Assembly: GCA_007279775.1 (NCBI GenBank)
Contig: QYPD01000042.1
Location: 1-9,137, forward strand
Origin: Spirochaetia bacterium
GTDB taxonomy: Bacteria; Patescibacteriota; Minisyncoccia; UBA6257; UBA9933
Length of the DNA: 9,137 bases
Reading direction: 5' to 3'
The notes beneath the pieces are model-generated. The model had not been told where the DNA came from, made no database searches, and was given only the letters and a program-made list of their open reading frames with translations. The translations under genes and the position numbers were made by a program. Below, one piece after another: positions 1 through 5,635 of the stretch (the stretch's first letter is position 1; each line of letters starts with the position of its first letter).

Positions 1-1
1 C

Positions 2-610
2 ACCACAAAAAAATACGCCGAACTTGTAACGAGTATCAAGAAGGTATTGCCAAATGCCTCCATCGGCGCGGATGTGATCACCGGTTTTCCTGGTGAGACG
101 GAAGAAGATTTCAAAGAGACGTATGAATTCATCAAGTCATTGCCTATCACATACCTCCACGTCTTCACCTATTCCGACAGAAAAGGGACGCGGGCGAGTG
201 TGATGAAGGAAAAGATCCCAGAGGGCGTCAAGCGCGAGAGGACAAAAAGGCTTCGCGAGCTTTCGACCGAAAAACGGGTCGAATTTTTGAAAGAAAATCT
301 TTTTCTCGAGTTTAATTTAAAAAAGTGTTATATTAGGCCCCTGTCTTACGGAATAGATTTTATCGGTTATTTCGTGAAGCCTTGGCGGACTTACGTGCGA
401 CGGCGCGTCGCTAAGGCATTCAAAAACAAACTCTGGGTTTTTGAAAAATACGGAGAATTGGACGGAAACAAAGATAAAATGAAAAATTCAATAGCGTCTT
501 ATTTTGGGCATTTCAAACACGCTAAAGCCCTTCATTTTCTCGAAAAAATAAAAGAAAAACACCCGTGGATAAAAGAAAGTAATCCAAGAGCGTTTTTTGT
601 TTCATTCTAG
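2..610 (+). CDS. Chimeric ORF: MtaB-type tRNA methylthiotransferase fragment joined to DGR-type reverse transcriptase C-terminus (5' partial)
   Basis: The frame is open from base 2, so the true start lies outside the window; the TTG at 47 falls inside a conserved domain and is not a start. The first 100 codons match the C-terminal half of the radical-SAM core of the MtaB family, which adds a methylthio group to t6A37 of tRNA: an IGADVITGFPGETEEDF motif, then LHVFTYSDRKGT, then a basic KRLRELS helix. The family would continue into a TRAM-like RNA-binding domain. Instead, from FLKENL (284-301) the protein reads as the end of a retroelement reverse transcriptase, with motifs GIDFIGY, VRRRV and SYFGHFKHA. 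The first part looks richer in G+C than the second. It may be a real gene fusion, a pseudogene made by deletion, or an assembly mis-join. Both family assignments are from motif recognition. The fusion is unlikely to have either activity, since the RT catalytic YxDD region is absent. Confidence 0.75.
   Translation, partial: TTKKYAELVTSIKKVLPNASIGADVITGFPGETEEDFKETYEFIKSLPITYLHVFTYSDRKGTRASVMKEKIPEGVKRERTKRLRELSTEKRVEFLKENLFLEFNLKKCYIRPLSYGIDFIGYFVKPWRTYVRRRVAKAFKNKLWVFEKYGELDGNKDKMKNSIASYFGHFKHAKALHFLEKIKEKHPWIKESNPRAFFVSF
284..610 (+). pseudogene. Truncated reverse transcriptase C-terminal region (DGR/group II-like)
   Basis: This is the part of the chimeric frame that resembles the end of a reverse transcriptase. 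Visible features in order are a basic LKKCYIRP strand, the GIDFIGYFVKP motif seen after the palm in retron, group II and DGR enzymes, an Arg-rich VRRRV stretch, and a SYFGHFKHA motif in the thumb. About 105 residues remain, against roughly 300-400 for a complete enzyme, so the fingers and palm with the catalytic YxDD box are missing. The template-repeat-like segment immediately downstream favours the DGR class over group II introns. No intron RNA structure, maturase X domain or HNH domain is visible. Its stop TAG (608-610) lies in a CTAG that also supplies the stop of the opposite-strand frame. Confidence 0.7.
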
Positions 611-738
611 CGAGCGCAACGGAAGGCATTGCTGTTCTCGTTGCCGTTGTTGTTGCCCACCCAGTTCCAGTTGGCGTAATTGCAACCCGAATTGCCGAAT
701 ATGGCTGATTCGACGCCGTTGTTGCTGCCGTTGTACAT
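607..738 (-). repeat. Candidate DGR template repeat (TR), antisense to the RT fragment
   Basis: Read on the minus strand, this segment mimics the 3' end of a DGR target gene. The pseudo-peptide contains NSGCNYANWNWVGNNNG and ends NSNAFRCAR followed by TAG. About 13 of some 43 codons are AAC or AAT. Such AAY codons are the adenine-rich positions that DGRs randomise during mutagenic reverse transcription, and an FRCAR-like end is typical of C-type-lectin/FGE-fold target proteins. The frame is open only back to position 807 and is preceded by four in-frame stops (808-834), so it is not the tail of a full gene here; that supports TR over a variable region. The exact upstream limit is uncertain. 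No matching variable repeat is visible in the window. Orientation opposite to the RT is unusual compared with classical DGRs. Confidence 0.6.
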
Positions 739-923
739 CGGAAGGGAAAATTCCACTACTTTTAAACCGTAGATATTAACTCTTAATTTTAAAAAAGAAG
801 AGAGCGGTCATATTTATCCTGAATTTTAAAGTCAGGGAGCGGAACCTAGAATAATTAAAGCGCGCTTGCGATGAGTTGTTTCAAAGCAATTCTGGCAATT
901 TCATTATAACAAATAATAGTATT
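739..923. other. Non-coding stretch between the TR-like segment and the signal-peptidase-like gene
   Basis: No convincing gene, terminator or consensus promoter is visible here. The minus strand carries several stops in the frame of the TR-like segment. On the plus strand an in-frame TTG at 876 would extend the following gene by 16 residues, but that stretch lacks the character of a membrane-protein N-terminus. ATTATAAC at 903-910 could contribute a -10 element, but no matching -35 box sits at the right distance. Confidence 0.4.
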
Positions 924-1562
924 ATGGACAAGAAAAATTTATTCTGCAAACTAAACTTAAAATGGTTGCTTATTGCTGTGGTAATTGTTTTGGTTCTAAT
1001 CATAGCCGGAGTTTTAATTTACAATTATTCGGTCAAATTGCCAGATTTATTTTCTCGCGTGGCCGAAAATCAAAATGGAAGTAATCAGGCAAACCAAAAT
1101 TTTTCCGGCTGCGAAGTTAAAGAACAGCCGCTTAAGGTAAACGGCAATTCGCTTTCGGGCTTTATTGAAGACGACGCCGAAATGAAAGCGTTGATGAATT
1201 ATTACGCGTGCAATCCGGTTGAGCGGGGCGATATCGCGCTTTATAGCTATTCAGACAACAAAAACCCGCTTATCAAAGTTGTGAAGGGGATTCCAGGCGA
1301 CAAATTTCAGCTCAAAAAAACATCGGCGGATTGTTGGAATATTTTGATAAACGGCGAAATTTCAAAAAACTTCCAAAACGAGTCATATTGCTTTAACGAA
1401 AGCGGTTATAAAATGCTTTCTTTGTACGAAAAAGATTACAGAGGCATTATTCCATCCAATGCTTATCTGATTTTCGGCAATCTGGCCGGTGGTTCTATGG
1501 ATTCCAGCCGTTTCGGTTTAATCGGCAAGCAAGATTTGATAGGCAAAGCCGTGAGTGGATAA
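924..1562 (+). CDS. S26-family signal peptidase I-like membrane protein
   Basis: A 212-residue protein with one N-terminal transmembrane helix (about residues 14-32), a short polar Gln/Asn-rich linker, and an extracytoplasmic domain with the signature order of type I signal peptidases, which cleave signal peptides after export. GNSL (73-77) aligns with the GxSM box and supplies the nucleophile Ser76. GDIALYSY (102-109) matches box C. IKVVKGIPGD (117-126) matches box D and supplies the general-base Lys118. GNLAGGSMDSSRFGLIG (185-201) matches box E. The Ser-Lys spacing of 42 fits the short Gram-positive type. The region after GNSL differs from the usual MxPT. ATG 924 was chosen over TTG 876 because it puts the charged MDKK directly before the helix. 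No ribosome-binding site is visible. It could instead be a TraF- or archaeal-like S26 member; substrates are unknown. Confidence 0.72.
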   Translation: MDKKNLFCKLNLKWLLIAVVIVLVLIIAGVLIYNYSVKLPDLFSRVAENQNGSNQANQNFSGCEVKEQPLKVNGNSLSGFIEDDAEMKALMNYYACNPVERGDIALYSYSDNKNPLIKVVKGIPGDKFQLKKTSADCWNILINGEISKNFQNESYCFNESGYKMLSLYEKDYRGIIPSNAYLIFGNLAGGSMDSSRFGLIGKQDLIGKAVSG

Positions 1563-1577
1563 TCTCAATTTATCAAT

Positions 1578-1600
1578 TTATCGACGTCCGACGTCGATAA
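1578..1600. repeat. 23-bp perfect palindrome (possible terminator)
   Basis: Two 11-bp arms, TTATCGACGTC and its exact reverse complement, flank a single central C. It begins 15 bases after the stop of the signal-peptidase-like gene. A T-rich run (about 1607-1617) follows after a five-base gap, so it may terminate that transcript. The lack of a loop and the gap before the T-run make it less than a textbook terminator, and it also resembles the other short palindromes in this window. Confidence 0.6.
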
Positions 1601-1616
1601 CGTCAATTTTTTTATT

Positions 1617-1644
1617 TTGACTTGTCCGTCCTTTTTGCTATTAT
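1617..1644 (+). promoter_or_regulatory. Sigma70-type promoter of proS, apparently leaderless
   Basis: TTGACT (1617-1622) and TATTAT (1639-1644) are separated by 16 bases. Transcription starting about 7 bases past the -10 box would begin at 1651-1652, exactly at the proS ATG (1652). The mRNA would then have no 5' untranslated leader, in keeping with the lack of any Shine-Dalgarno sequence. The distances are read directly; the start site is inferred. Confidence 0.65.
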
Positions 1645-1651
1645 AAAAGCA

Positions 1652-2917
1652 ATGCTTCAATCTCAACTTTTTACAAAAACAAAAAAAGAAGCGCCGAAAG
1701 GAGAAGAGGCGGTAAATGCCCAGTTGCTTATTCGGGCGGGGTTTATTGATAAATTGATTGCGGGGGTTTACACCTTTTTGCCTTTGGGAATGCGGGTGAT
1801 GAAAAAAATTGAAAATATCATCCGCGAGGAAATGGTGAATATCGGCGGCCAGGAAATTTTAATGCCCGTTCTTCAGCCGAAATTAAATTGGGAAACAACC
1901 GGCCGGTGGGGAACTTACGACGCGTTATTCAGATTCACGAGCCATTATTCGGAAAACGAATACGCTCTCGGCCCGACCCACGAAGAGATTATTTCGCCTC
2001 TCGCGAAAAATTTCATCCTTTCATATAAAGATTTGCCGGTTTATGTTTTTCAAATCCAAAATAAATTCCGCGATGAAAAGCGCGTAAAATCGGGGCTTTT
2101 AAGGGGACGCGAATTTTTTATGAAAGATTTGTATTCTTTCCACGCGGACGAAAAAGACCTTGATGAATATTATGAAAAAGCAAAACAGGCTTATTTTAAC
2201 GTTTTTAACCGCGCCGGCATCGGCGATTCAACTTTTTTGACTTTCGCTTCGGGCGGAAGTTTTTCAAAATATTCACATGAATTCCAAACGCTATCCGAGG
2301 CCGGAGAAGATAAAATTTATGTTTGCGAAAAATGCAGGGTGGCGGTGAATAAAGAAATTATTGAAGAGCAAAGCGTTTGTCCGGAATGCGGAAACAAAAA
2401 TTTAAAAGAAGAAAAGGGAATTGAAGTCGGAAATATTTTCAAATTGAAAACCAAATATTCAACGCCGTTTAATCTGAAATATAAAGACGAAAAAGGCGTT
2501 GAAAAAGAAGTGGTAATGGGTTGTTATGGCATCGGCCTTAGCAGATTAATGGGATCGATTGTTGAGGTAGGCCATGATGAAAAAGGAATAATTTGGCCCG
2601 AATCTGTAGCTCCGTTTAAAGTTCATTTAATTTGTTTGGGCGAAAAAAATAAAGCGAAATGCGATAAACTTTATAAAACTTTATCTACCTACGGTAGATC
2701 TACCGAAGGTAGACAAAAAGCGGGGATTGAAGTATTGTATGACGATAGAAAAGAAGCGAGCGCGGGAGAAAAATTCGCCGACGCCGATTTAATCGGCATT
2801 CCGTACAGGCTGGTTATCAGCGAAAAAACTGGAGGCAAAGTGGAAATTAAGAAAAGAAATGAGGGTAAGGCAAGGTTGGTCGATGAAGGAGAATTGCTTA
2901 ATTTATTGATAAATTAA
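1652..2917 (+). CDS. proS: Prolyl-tRNA synthetase (short form)
   Basis: A 421-residue class II synthetase that charges tRNA-Pro with proline. The family N-terminus LQSQLFTKTKKEAP is intact, and ATG 1652 matches it; an upstream TTG at 1622 overlaps the promoter and is rejected. Class II motif 1 lies around 46-76, the PTHEE loop at 109-112, motif 2 (KFRDE to REFFMKDLYSF) at 138-163 and motif 3 (GCYGIGLSRL) at 290-299. The anticodon-binding domain follows from about 322. The roughly 180-residue editing insert of long bacterial enzymes is absent. Between motifs 2 and 3 there is a four-cysteine module (Cys225, 228, 243, 246) that probably binds zinc. Residues 345-354 (STYGRSTEGR) come from a 30-bp palindromic insertion; without it the sequence reads straight through KTLQKAGIEVLYDD as in homologues. 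The lack of an editing insert suggests mischarged tRNA is cleared elsewhere, if at all. Confidence 0.96.
   Translation: MLQSQLFTKTKKEAPKGEEAVNAQLLIRAGFIDKLIAGVYTFLPLGMRVMKKIENIIREEMVNIGGQEILMPVLQPKLNWETTGRWGTYDALFRFTSHYSENEYALGPTHEEIISPLAKNFILSYKDLPVYVFQIQNKFRDEKRVKSGLLRGREFFMKDLYSFHADEKDLDEYYEKAKQAYFNVFNRAGIGDSTFLTFASGGSFSKYSHEFQTLSEAGEDKIYVCEKCRVAVNKEIIEEQSVCPECGNKNLKEEKGIEVGNIFKLKTKYSTPFNLKYKDEKGVEKEVVMGCYGIGLSRLMGSIVEVGHDEKGIIWPESVAPFKVHLICLGEKNKAKCDKLYKTLSTYGRSTEGRQKAGIEVLYDDRKEASAGEKFADADLIGIPYRLVISEKTGGKVEIKKRNEGKARLVDEGELLNLLIN
2684..2713. repeat. 30-bp in-frame palindromic insertion within proS
   Basis: Two tandem 15-bp units, TCTACCTACGGTAGA and TCTACCGAAGGTAGA, each able to fold as a 6-bp stem with a 3-base loop, together form a 30-bp near-perfect palindrome (one mismatched pair). 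It starts on a codon boundary and encodes exactly ten residues, STYGRSTEGR, inside the anticodon-binding domain. Removing it restores the usual family sequence. It resembles in behaviour the palindromic elements that insert in frame in Rickettsia genes, though the sequence is different. Confidence 0.75.
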
Positions 2918-2922
2918 ATTTC

Positions 2923-3034
2923 CAATTTCCAATTACCAATTTTCAATAAATTTTCAAATAGTTTAATTTTCAAACGTTTGAAAATTATTATATTGATACT
3001 TGATTGATAATTGTAAATTGAGAATTGAAAATTG
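2923..3034. repeat. Long imperfect inverted repeat filling the proS-mreB spacer
   Basis: Outer arms of 25 bases (2923-2947 and 3010-3034) pair at about 21 positions and are built from reiterated CAATTTCCAATT-like words. A perfect 22-bp palindrome (2965-2986, core TTTTCAAACGTTTGAAAA) lies inside. An 11-base direct repeat GATACTTGATT occurs at 2995-3005 and 3036-3046. The right arm ends on the first base of the proposed mreB start codon. The whole spacer could fold as one long hairpin. No consensus promoter is evident. Confidence 0.65.
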
Positions 3035-4074
3035 TGATACTTGATTATTTTAAAAAAGACATAGGCATAGATTTGGGAACGGCCAACTCTTTGGTTTATG
3101 TTAAAGATAGGGGAATTATATTGAATGAACCGTCGCTTACGGCCGTTAATAATAAGACGGGTCAGATTTTAGCTATCGGCGAAGAAGCCAAAAAAATGGT
3201 TGGCCGCACGCCTGCCCACATTTCAATAATCCGCCCTTTGATAAACGGCGTGATTTCCGATTTTGAAATAACAACGGAACTTCTCCGCCATTTCCTGAAA
3301 AAGGTTGACAACAACAGATTTTTTAATTATTCTCGGGTAGTTATCGGCGTTCCCACTAATTTAACGGAAGTTGAAAGAAAATCAGTTGAAGATGCTGTTC
3401 TTTCAGCGGGAGCCGCGAGAGCTTATTTAGTTGAAGAGCCGGTGGCGGCAGCTTTAGGCGCGCGTTTGCCGGTGGATGAACCGACCGCCAGCATGATAGT
3501 TGATATGGGCGGAGGAACCACGGAAATAGCCGTTATTTCAATGGGTGGAGTGGTTATTTCAAGAAGTTTGAAAATCGCCGGAGACAAATTAAACGACGAT
3601 ATAATCAAGTTTATCCGTGATGAATTTAAATTGATGATAGGCGAGCCCACGGCGGAAGAACTTAAAATGAAAATAGGTTCCGCCATAGCGATGGACGAAA
3701 AATTGGAATTGTCTATCCGTGGCAGGGACATGGCGACGGGCTTGCCAAGGGAAGTGGTAGTGAAAGGAGGCCATATTAGAATGGCGATAAGCCGTTCTTT
3801 GCGTTCAATGGTGGAAGCGATAAAAGAAACTATAGAAAAAGCGCCGCCGGAGCTTGTTGGAGACATTTTAAAAAACGGCGTTTTTCTTTGTGGCGGAGGA
3901 AGTTTGTTAAAGGGAATGAGCAATTTAATCCAAAGAGAGATTGCGGTGGAAGCGACGGTCGTAGACGACGCTTTAACATGTGTCGTGCGCGGAGCGGGAA
4001 TAATTACGGATGATATTGATAAACATTCCAGATTTCTCGCCGGGAGTTTGAAACCGATGGAAATTAATATATAA
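3034..4074 (+). CDS. mreB: Rod-shape-determining actin homologue MreB
   Basis: A 346-residue actin-fold ATPase that forms membrane-associated filaments guiding lateral cell-wall synthesis. The phosphate-1 loop DLGTAN is at 13-18, followed by the family block up to IRPLINGVISDF. EEPVAAALGA, then phosphate-2 VDMGGGTTEIAV (156-167) and the adenosine motif GVFLCGGGSLLKG (282-294) follow. Length is normal for MreB. The GTG at 3034 gives MILDYFKKDIGIDLGT, close to the usual short N-terminus; a TTG at 3025 would add three residues and cannot be excluded. No Shine-Dalgarno is visible. mreC, mreD and rodA are not next to it here, so it stands apart from the usual mre cluster. MreB is clear over Mbl-like paralogues only at family level. 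Confidence 0.95.
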   Translation: MILDYFKKDIGIDLGTANSLVYVKDRGIILNEPSLTAVNNKTGQILAIGEEAKKMVGRTPAHISIIRPLINGVISDFEITTELLRHFLKKVDNNRFFNYSRVVIGVPTNLTEVERKSVEDAVLSAGAARAYLVEEPVAAALGARLPVDEPTASMIVDMGGGTTEIAVISMGGVVISRSLKIAGDKLNDDIIKFIRDEFKLMIGEPTAEELKMKIGSAIAMDEKLELSIRGRDMATGLPREVVVKGGHIRMAISRSLRSMVEAIKETIEKAPPELVGDILKNGVFLCGGGSLLKGMSNLIQREIAVEATVVDDALTCVVRGAGIITDDIDKHSRFLAGSLKPMEINI

Positions 4075-4093
4075 TAATATAATCTCAAATATT

Positions 4094-4120
4094 AAATCTC
4101 AAAAATCAAATTTGAGATTT
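4094..4120. repeat. Inverted repeat in the mreB-rpmF spacer
   Basis: AAATCTCAAA (4094-4103) and TTTGAGATTT (4111-4120) form a perfect 10-bp stem with a 7-base loop, within a spacer made of reiterated AATCTCAAA/TTTGAG words. It is AT-rich and has no T-run directly after it, so it is more like the other spacer repeats than a standard terminator. Confidence 0.55.
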
Positions 4121-4145
4121 GAGTTTTGACATTTGATTTTTATTT

Positions 4146-4340
4146 ATGGGAGGAGTACCTACAAAACATCATACAAGATCAAAGACCGGGAAACGTCGGT
4201 CGCATTTGGCTTTAAAGCCTTCACAGATTTATGCGTGTTTGAAATGCGGATCGCCGATTGTTCCTCACCGATTTTGCTCAAATTGCGGAGACTATAAAGG
4301 AAGAGTGTTGAAAAAACCGAAATTGAAAGTCAAGAAATAA
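4146..4340 (+). CDS. rpmF: 50S ribosomal protein L32 (bL32)
   Basis: A 64-residue basic protein. The N-terminus GVPTKHHTRSKTGKRRSH corresponds to the basic tail of L32 that threads into 23S rRNA, and the ALK segment is followed by a zinc ribbon: Cys31-x2-Cys34 and Cys44-x2-Cys47, with HRFCSNCGDYKGR matching the family. It retains all four cysteines, so it is the zinc-binding C+ form. It lies three bases ahead of nusB, so the two are almost certainly cotranscribed. It carries about ten more C-terminal residues, rich in lysine, than the shortest homologues. Confidence 0.95.
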   Translation: MGGVPTKHHTRSKTGKRRSHLALKPSQIYACLKCGSPIVPHRFCSNCGDYKGRVLKKPKLKVKK

Positions 4341-4343
4341 TTT

Positions 4344-4811
4344 ATGGCAACAAGGCACCTTGCTCGTTCAATAGTTCTTCAATCGTTGTATGAGTGGGAT
4401 TTTTATGGCCGAAAAAGCGACTTGGCTAAAGTTATGGAACGGAATCTAGCTGAATTTGGGCCGGGGATAGACGAAACGGAATTTGTCTGGAAGATAGTAG
4501 ACGGCATAGTGAAGAATTTCAATAATCTAAACAAGATAATAGAAAAAGCCGCGCCAGAATGGCCGTTGAACCAAATTTCAATAATAGACAGAAATGTTTT
4601 AAGAATTGGGCTTTATGAGCTGATGTTCGCCGACAGGAACGAAGTTCCGGCGAAAGTAGCCATAAATGAAGCGATAGAATTGGCGAAAAATTACGGCGGA
4701 CCGAATTCAGGAAAATTCATTAACGGCGTTTTGGGAACGGTGTATAGCGAAATGAATAAGCAATCCGAAACTACGAATTCATCCGAATCTACAAAAGCAA
4801 TCCGAAAATAA
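4344..4811 (+). CDS. nusB: Transcription antitermination factor NusB
   Basis: A 155-residue protein. The family all-helical fold is recognisable from [17 protein letters not shown] at the start, through [16 protein letters not shown] in the middle, to [17 protein letters not shown] and GKFINGVLG near the end. NusB pairs with S10 (NusE, encoded by rpsJ at the right of this window) on boxA RNA to prevent premature termination in rRNA operons. The conserved fold ends near residue 139 (SEMNK). The last 16 residues, [16 protein letters not shown], are encoded by the start of the spacer repeat downstream and are probably a disordered acquired tail. The start follows the rpmF stop by three bases, without a ribosome-binding site. 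Confidence 0.94.
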   Translation: MATRHLARSIVLQSLYEWDFYGRKSDLAKVMERNLAEFGPGIDETEFVWKIVDGIVKNFNNLNKIIEKAAPEWPLNQISIIDRNVLRIGLYELMFADRNEVPAKVAINEAIELAKNYGGPNSGKFINGVLGTVYSEMNKQSETTNSSESTKAIRK

Positions 4812-4904
4812 TAACACATTCGAATCTACAAATACGTTCGAATAGTTAATAATTTCGTAGCCATTCGAAAATTCGGATACATTCGTAGATTGGGATTATA
4901 TTTT
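4759..4904. repeat. Spacer repeat copy A (nusB-rpsD), with partial tandem duplication
   Basis: This is one of three related elements filling the spacers of this operon. It starts AGCAATCC and ends TTGGGATTATATTTT directly before the rpsD ATG. The left part is present twice: 4761-4796 and 4798-4833 both run from CAATCCGAAA to CGAATCTACAAA. Inverted segments CTACGAAT/ATTCGTAG (4771-4778, 4881-4888) and ATCCGAAT/ATTCGGAT (4781-4788, 4871-4878) pair perfectly, so the transcript can fold as a long hairpin. Bases 4854-4879 are identical to 6475-6500 in copy C. Its left part overlaps the end of nusB and supplies that gene's last codons. Confidence 0.85.
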
Positions 4905-5522
4905 ATGAATAAATCAAAAGAAAAACTTGAAAGATCATTAGGAATGAAACTCTTTTTAAAAGGGGACCGTTGTAATTCGCCGAAATGCGCCATGGTCAGA
5001 AGGCCAAGCCGTCCGGGAGTGCACGGCGCCAAACGACGCAGAGCCCCTTCCGAATTTGGAAGCCAGTTAATGGAAAAGCAAAGAATGAGAGCGAGCTACG
5101 GACTTAGAGAAGTCCAGCTTTCAGAAATTGTCTCTAAAGCGATGCAAAAAAAAGGCGCCGGCGTCGGCGATTCAATAATAGAAACACTTGAAAGGCAGTT
5201 CGCCAATGTCGTTTTTCGTTTAGGCCTCACTTCTTCAAGAACGGTAGCCAGGCAATTGATTTCTCACGGCCATTTTTTTGTGAACAAGAAAAAAATAAGG
5301 GCGCCTTTTTATCCTTTGAAAGTCGGCGAAACCGTTTCAATAGCTCCAAATTCCAAAGAACTCTTGATTTTTAAAGATTTATCCAATAAACTTAAAAAAT
5401 ACGATACGCTGGAATGGCTTTCTTTGGATAAGGAAAAACTTGAAGGCAAATTATTGGCTTTGCCTAAAGGTTTGGAATTGCCTTTTGATATAAACTTAGT
5501 CGTCGATTATTATAGTAAATAA
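4905..5522 (+). CDS. rpsD: 30S ribosomal protein S4 (uS4)
   Basis: A 205-residue protein that nucleates assembly of the 30S body on 16S rRNA and, in many bacteria, represses its own operon. The family block KLFLKGDRCNSPKCAMVRRPSRPGVHG is at about 15-41, followed by the EKQRMRASYG helix and the S4 RNA-binding domain from about residue 97 (RQFANVVFRLGLTSSRTVARQLI, read as two adjoining motifs, to VNKKKI). ATG 4905 was chosen over TTG 4890 because the five codons GLYFM before it lie in the spacer repeat. The N-terminus is short: the usual leading segment with the first CxxC pair is absent and only the second pair (Cys23, Cys28) remains, so zinc binding is doubtful. rpsM and rpsK, its common neighbours, are not upstream; nusB is. 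Confidence 0.95.
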   Translation: MNKSKEKLERSLGMKLFLKGDRCNSPKCAMVRRPSRPGVHGAKRRRAPSEFGSQLMEKQRMRASYGLREVQLSEIVSKAMQKKGAGVGDSIIETLERQFANVVFRLGLTSSRTVARQLISHGHFFVNKKKIRAPFYPLKVGETVSIAPNSKELLIFKDLSNKLKKYDTLEWLSLDKEKLEGKLLALPKGLELPFDINLVVDYYSK

Positions 5523-5635
5523 AGCAATCCAAAACAACGAATTCATCCGAATCTACAAATAAATCCGAATAGCTACAAAATATTTTCGTAGCAATTCGCA
5601 GATTCGTATGAATTTGTAGATTGGGATTACATTTT
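5523..5635. repeat. Spacer repeat copy B (rpsD-rpoA)
   Basis: The second copy of the operon spacer element begins immediately after the rpsD stop (TAA then AGCAATCC) and ends TTGGGATTACATTTT against the rpoA ATG. It shares CGAATTCATCCGAATCTACAAA-type words with copy A, but its right half (GCAATTCGCAGATTCGTATG) has diverged most of the three. It is wholly non-coding and can still form a partial hairpin. Confidence 0.8.

Noticed and set aside
597..779. A 60-residue Cys/Arg-rich plus-strand frame after the RT fragment
   Set aside because: The cysteine-rich look is the complement of the AAC/GGC-rich template-like segment on the minus strand; it is not a credible protein.
3423..4088. A 221-codon open frame antisense to mreB
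   Set aside because: The mreB assignment is certain, and the antisense product is low-complexity Ser/Ile-rich without any family motif.
4126..4131. Perfect TTGACA upstream of rpmF
   Set aside because: No -10 box lies 16-18 bases downstream before the gene begins; the bases there are rpmF codons.
4897..4902. TATATT in the spacer element as a -10 box for rpsD (and the same in rplQ)
   Set aside because: Initiation would fall inside the coding sequence, and there is no matching -35 box.
4890..4904. TTG starts giving an N-terminal GLYFM or GLHFM on S4, alpha and L17
   Set aside because: The same five residues before three unrelated proteins come from the shared spacer repeat; the ATG in each case fits the family N-terminus.
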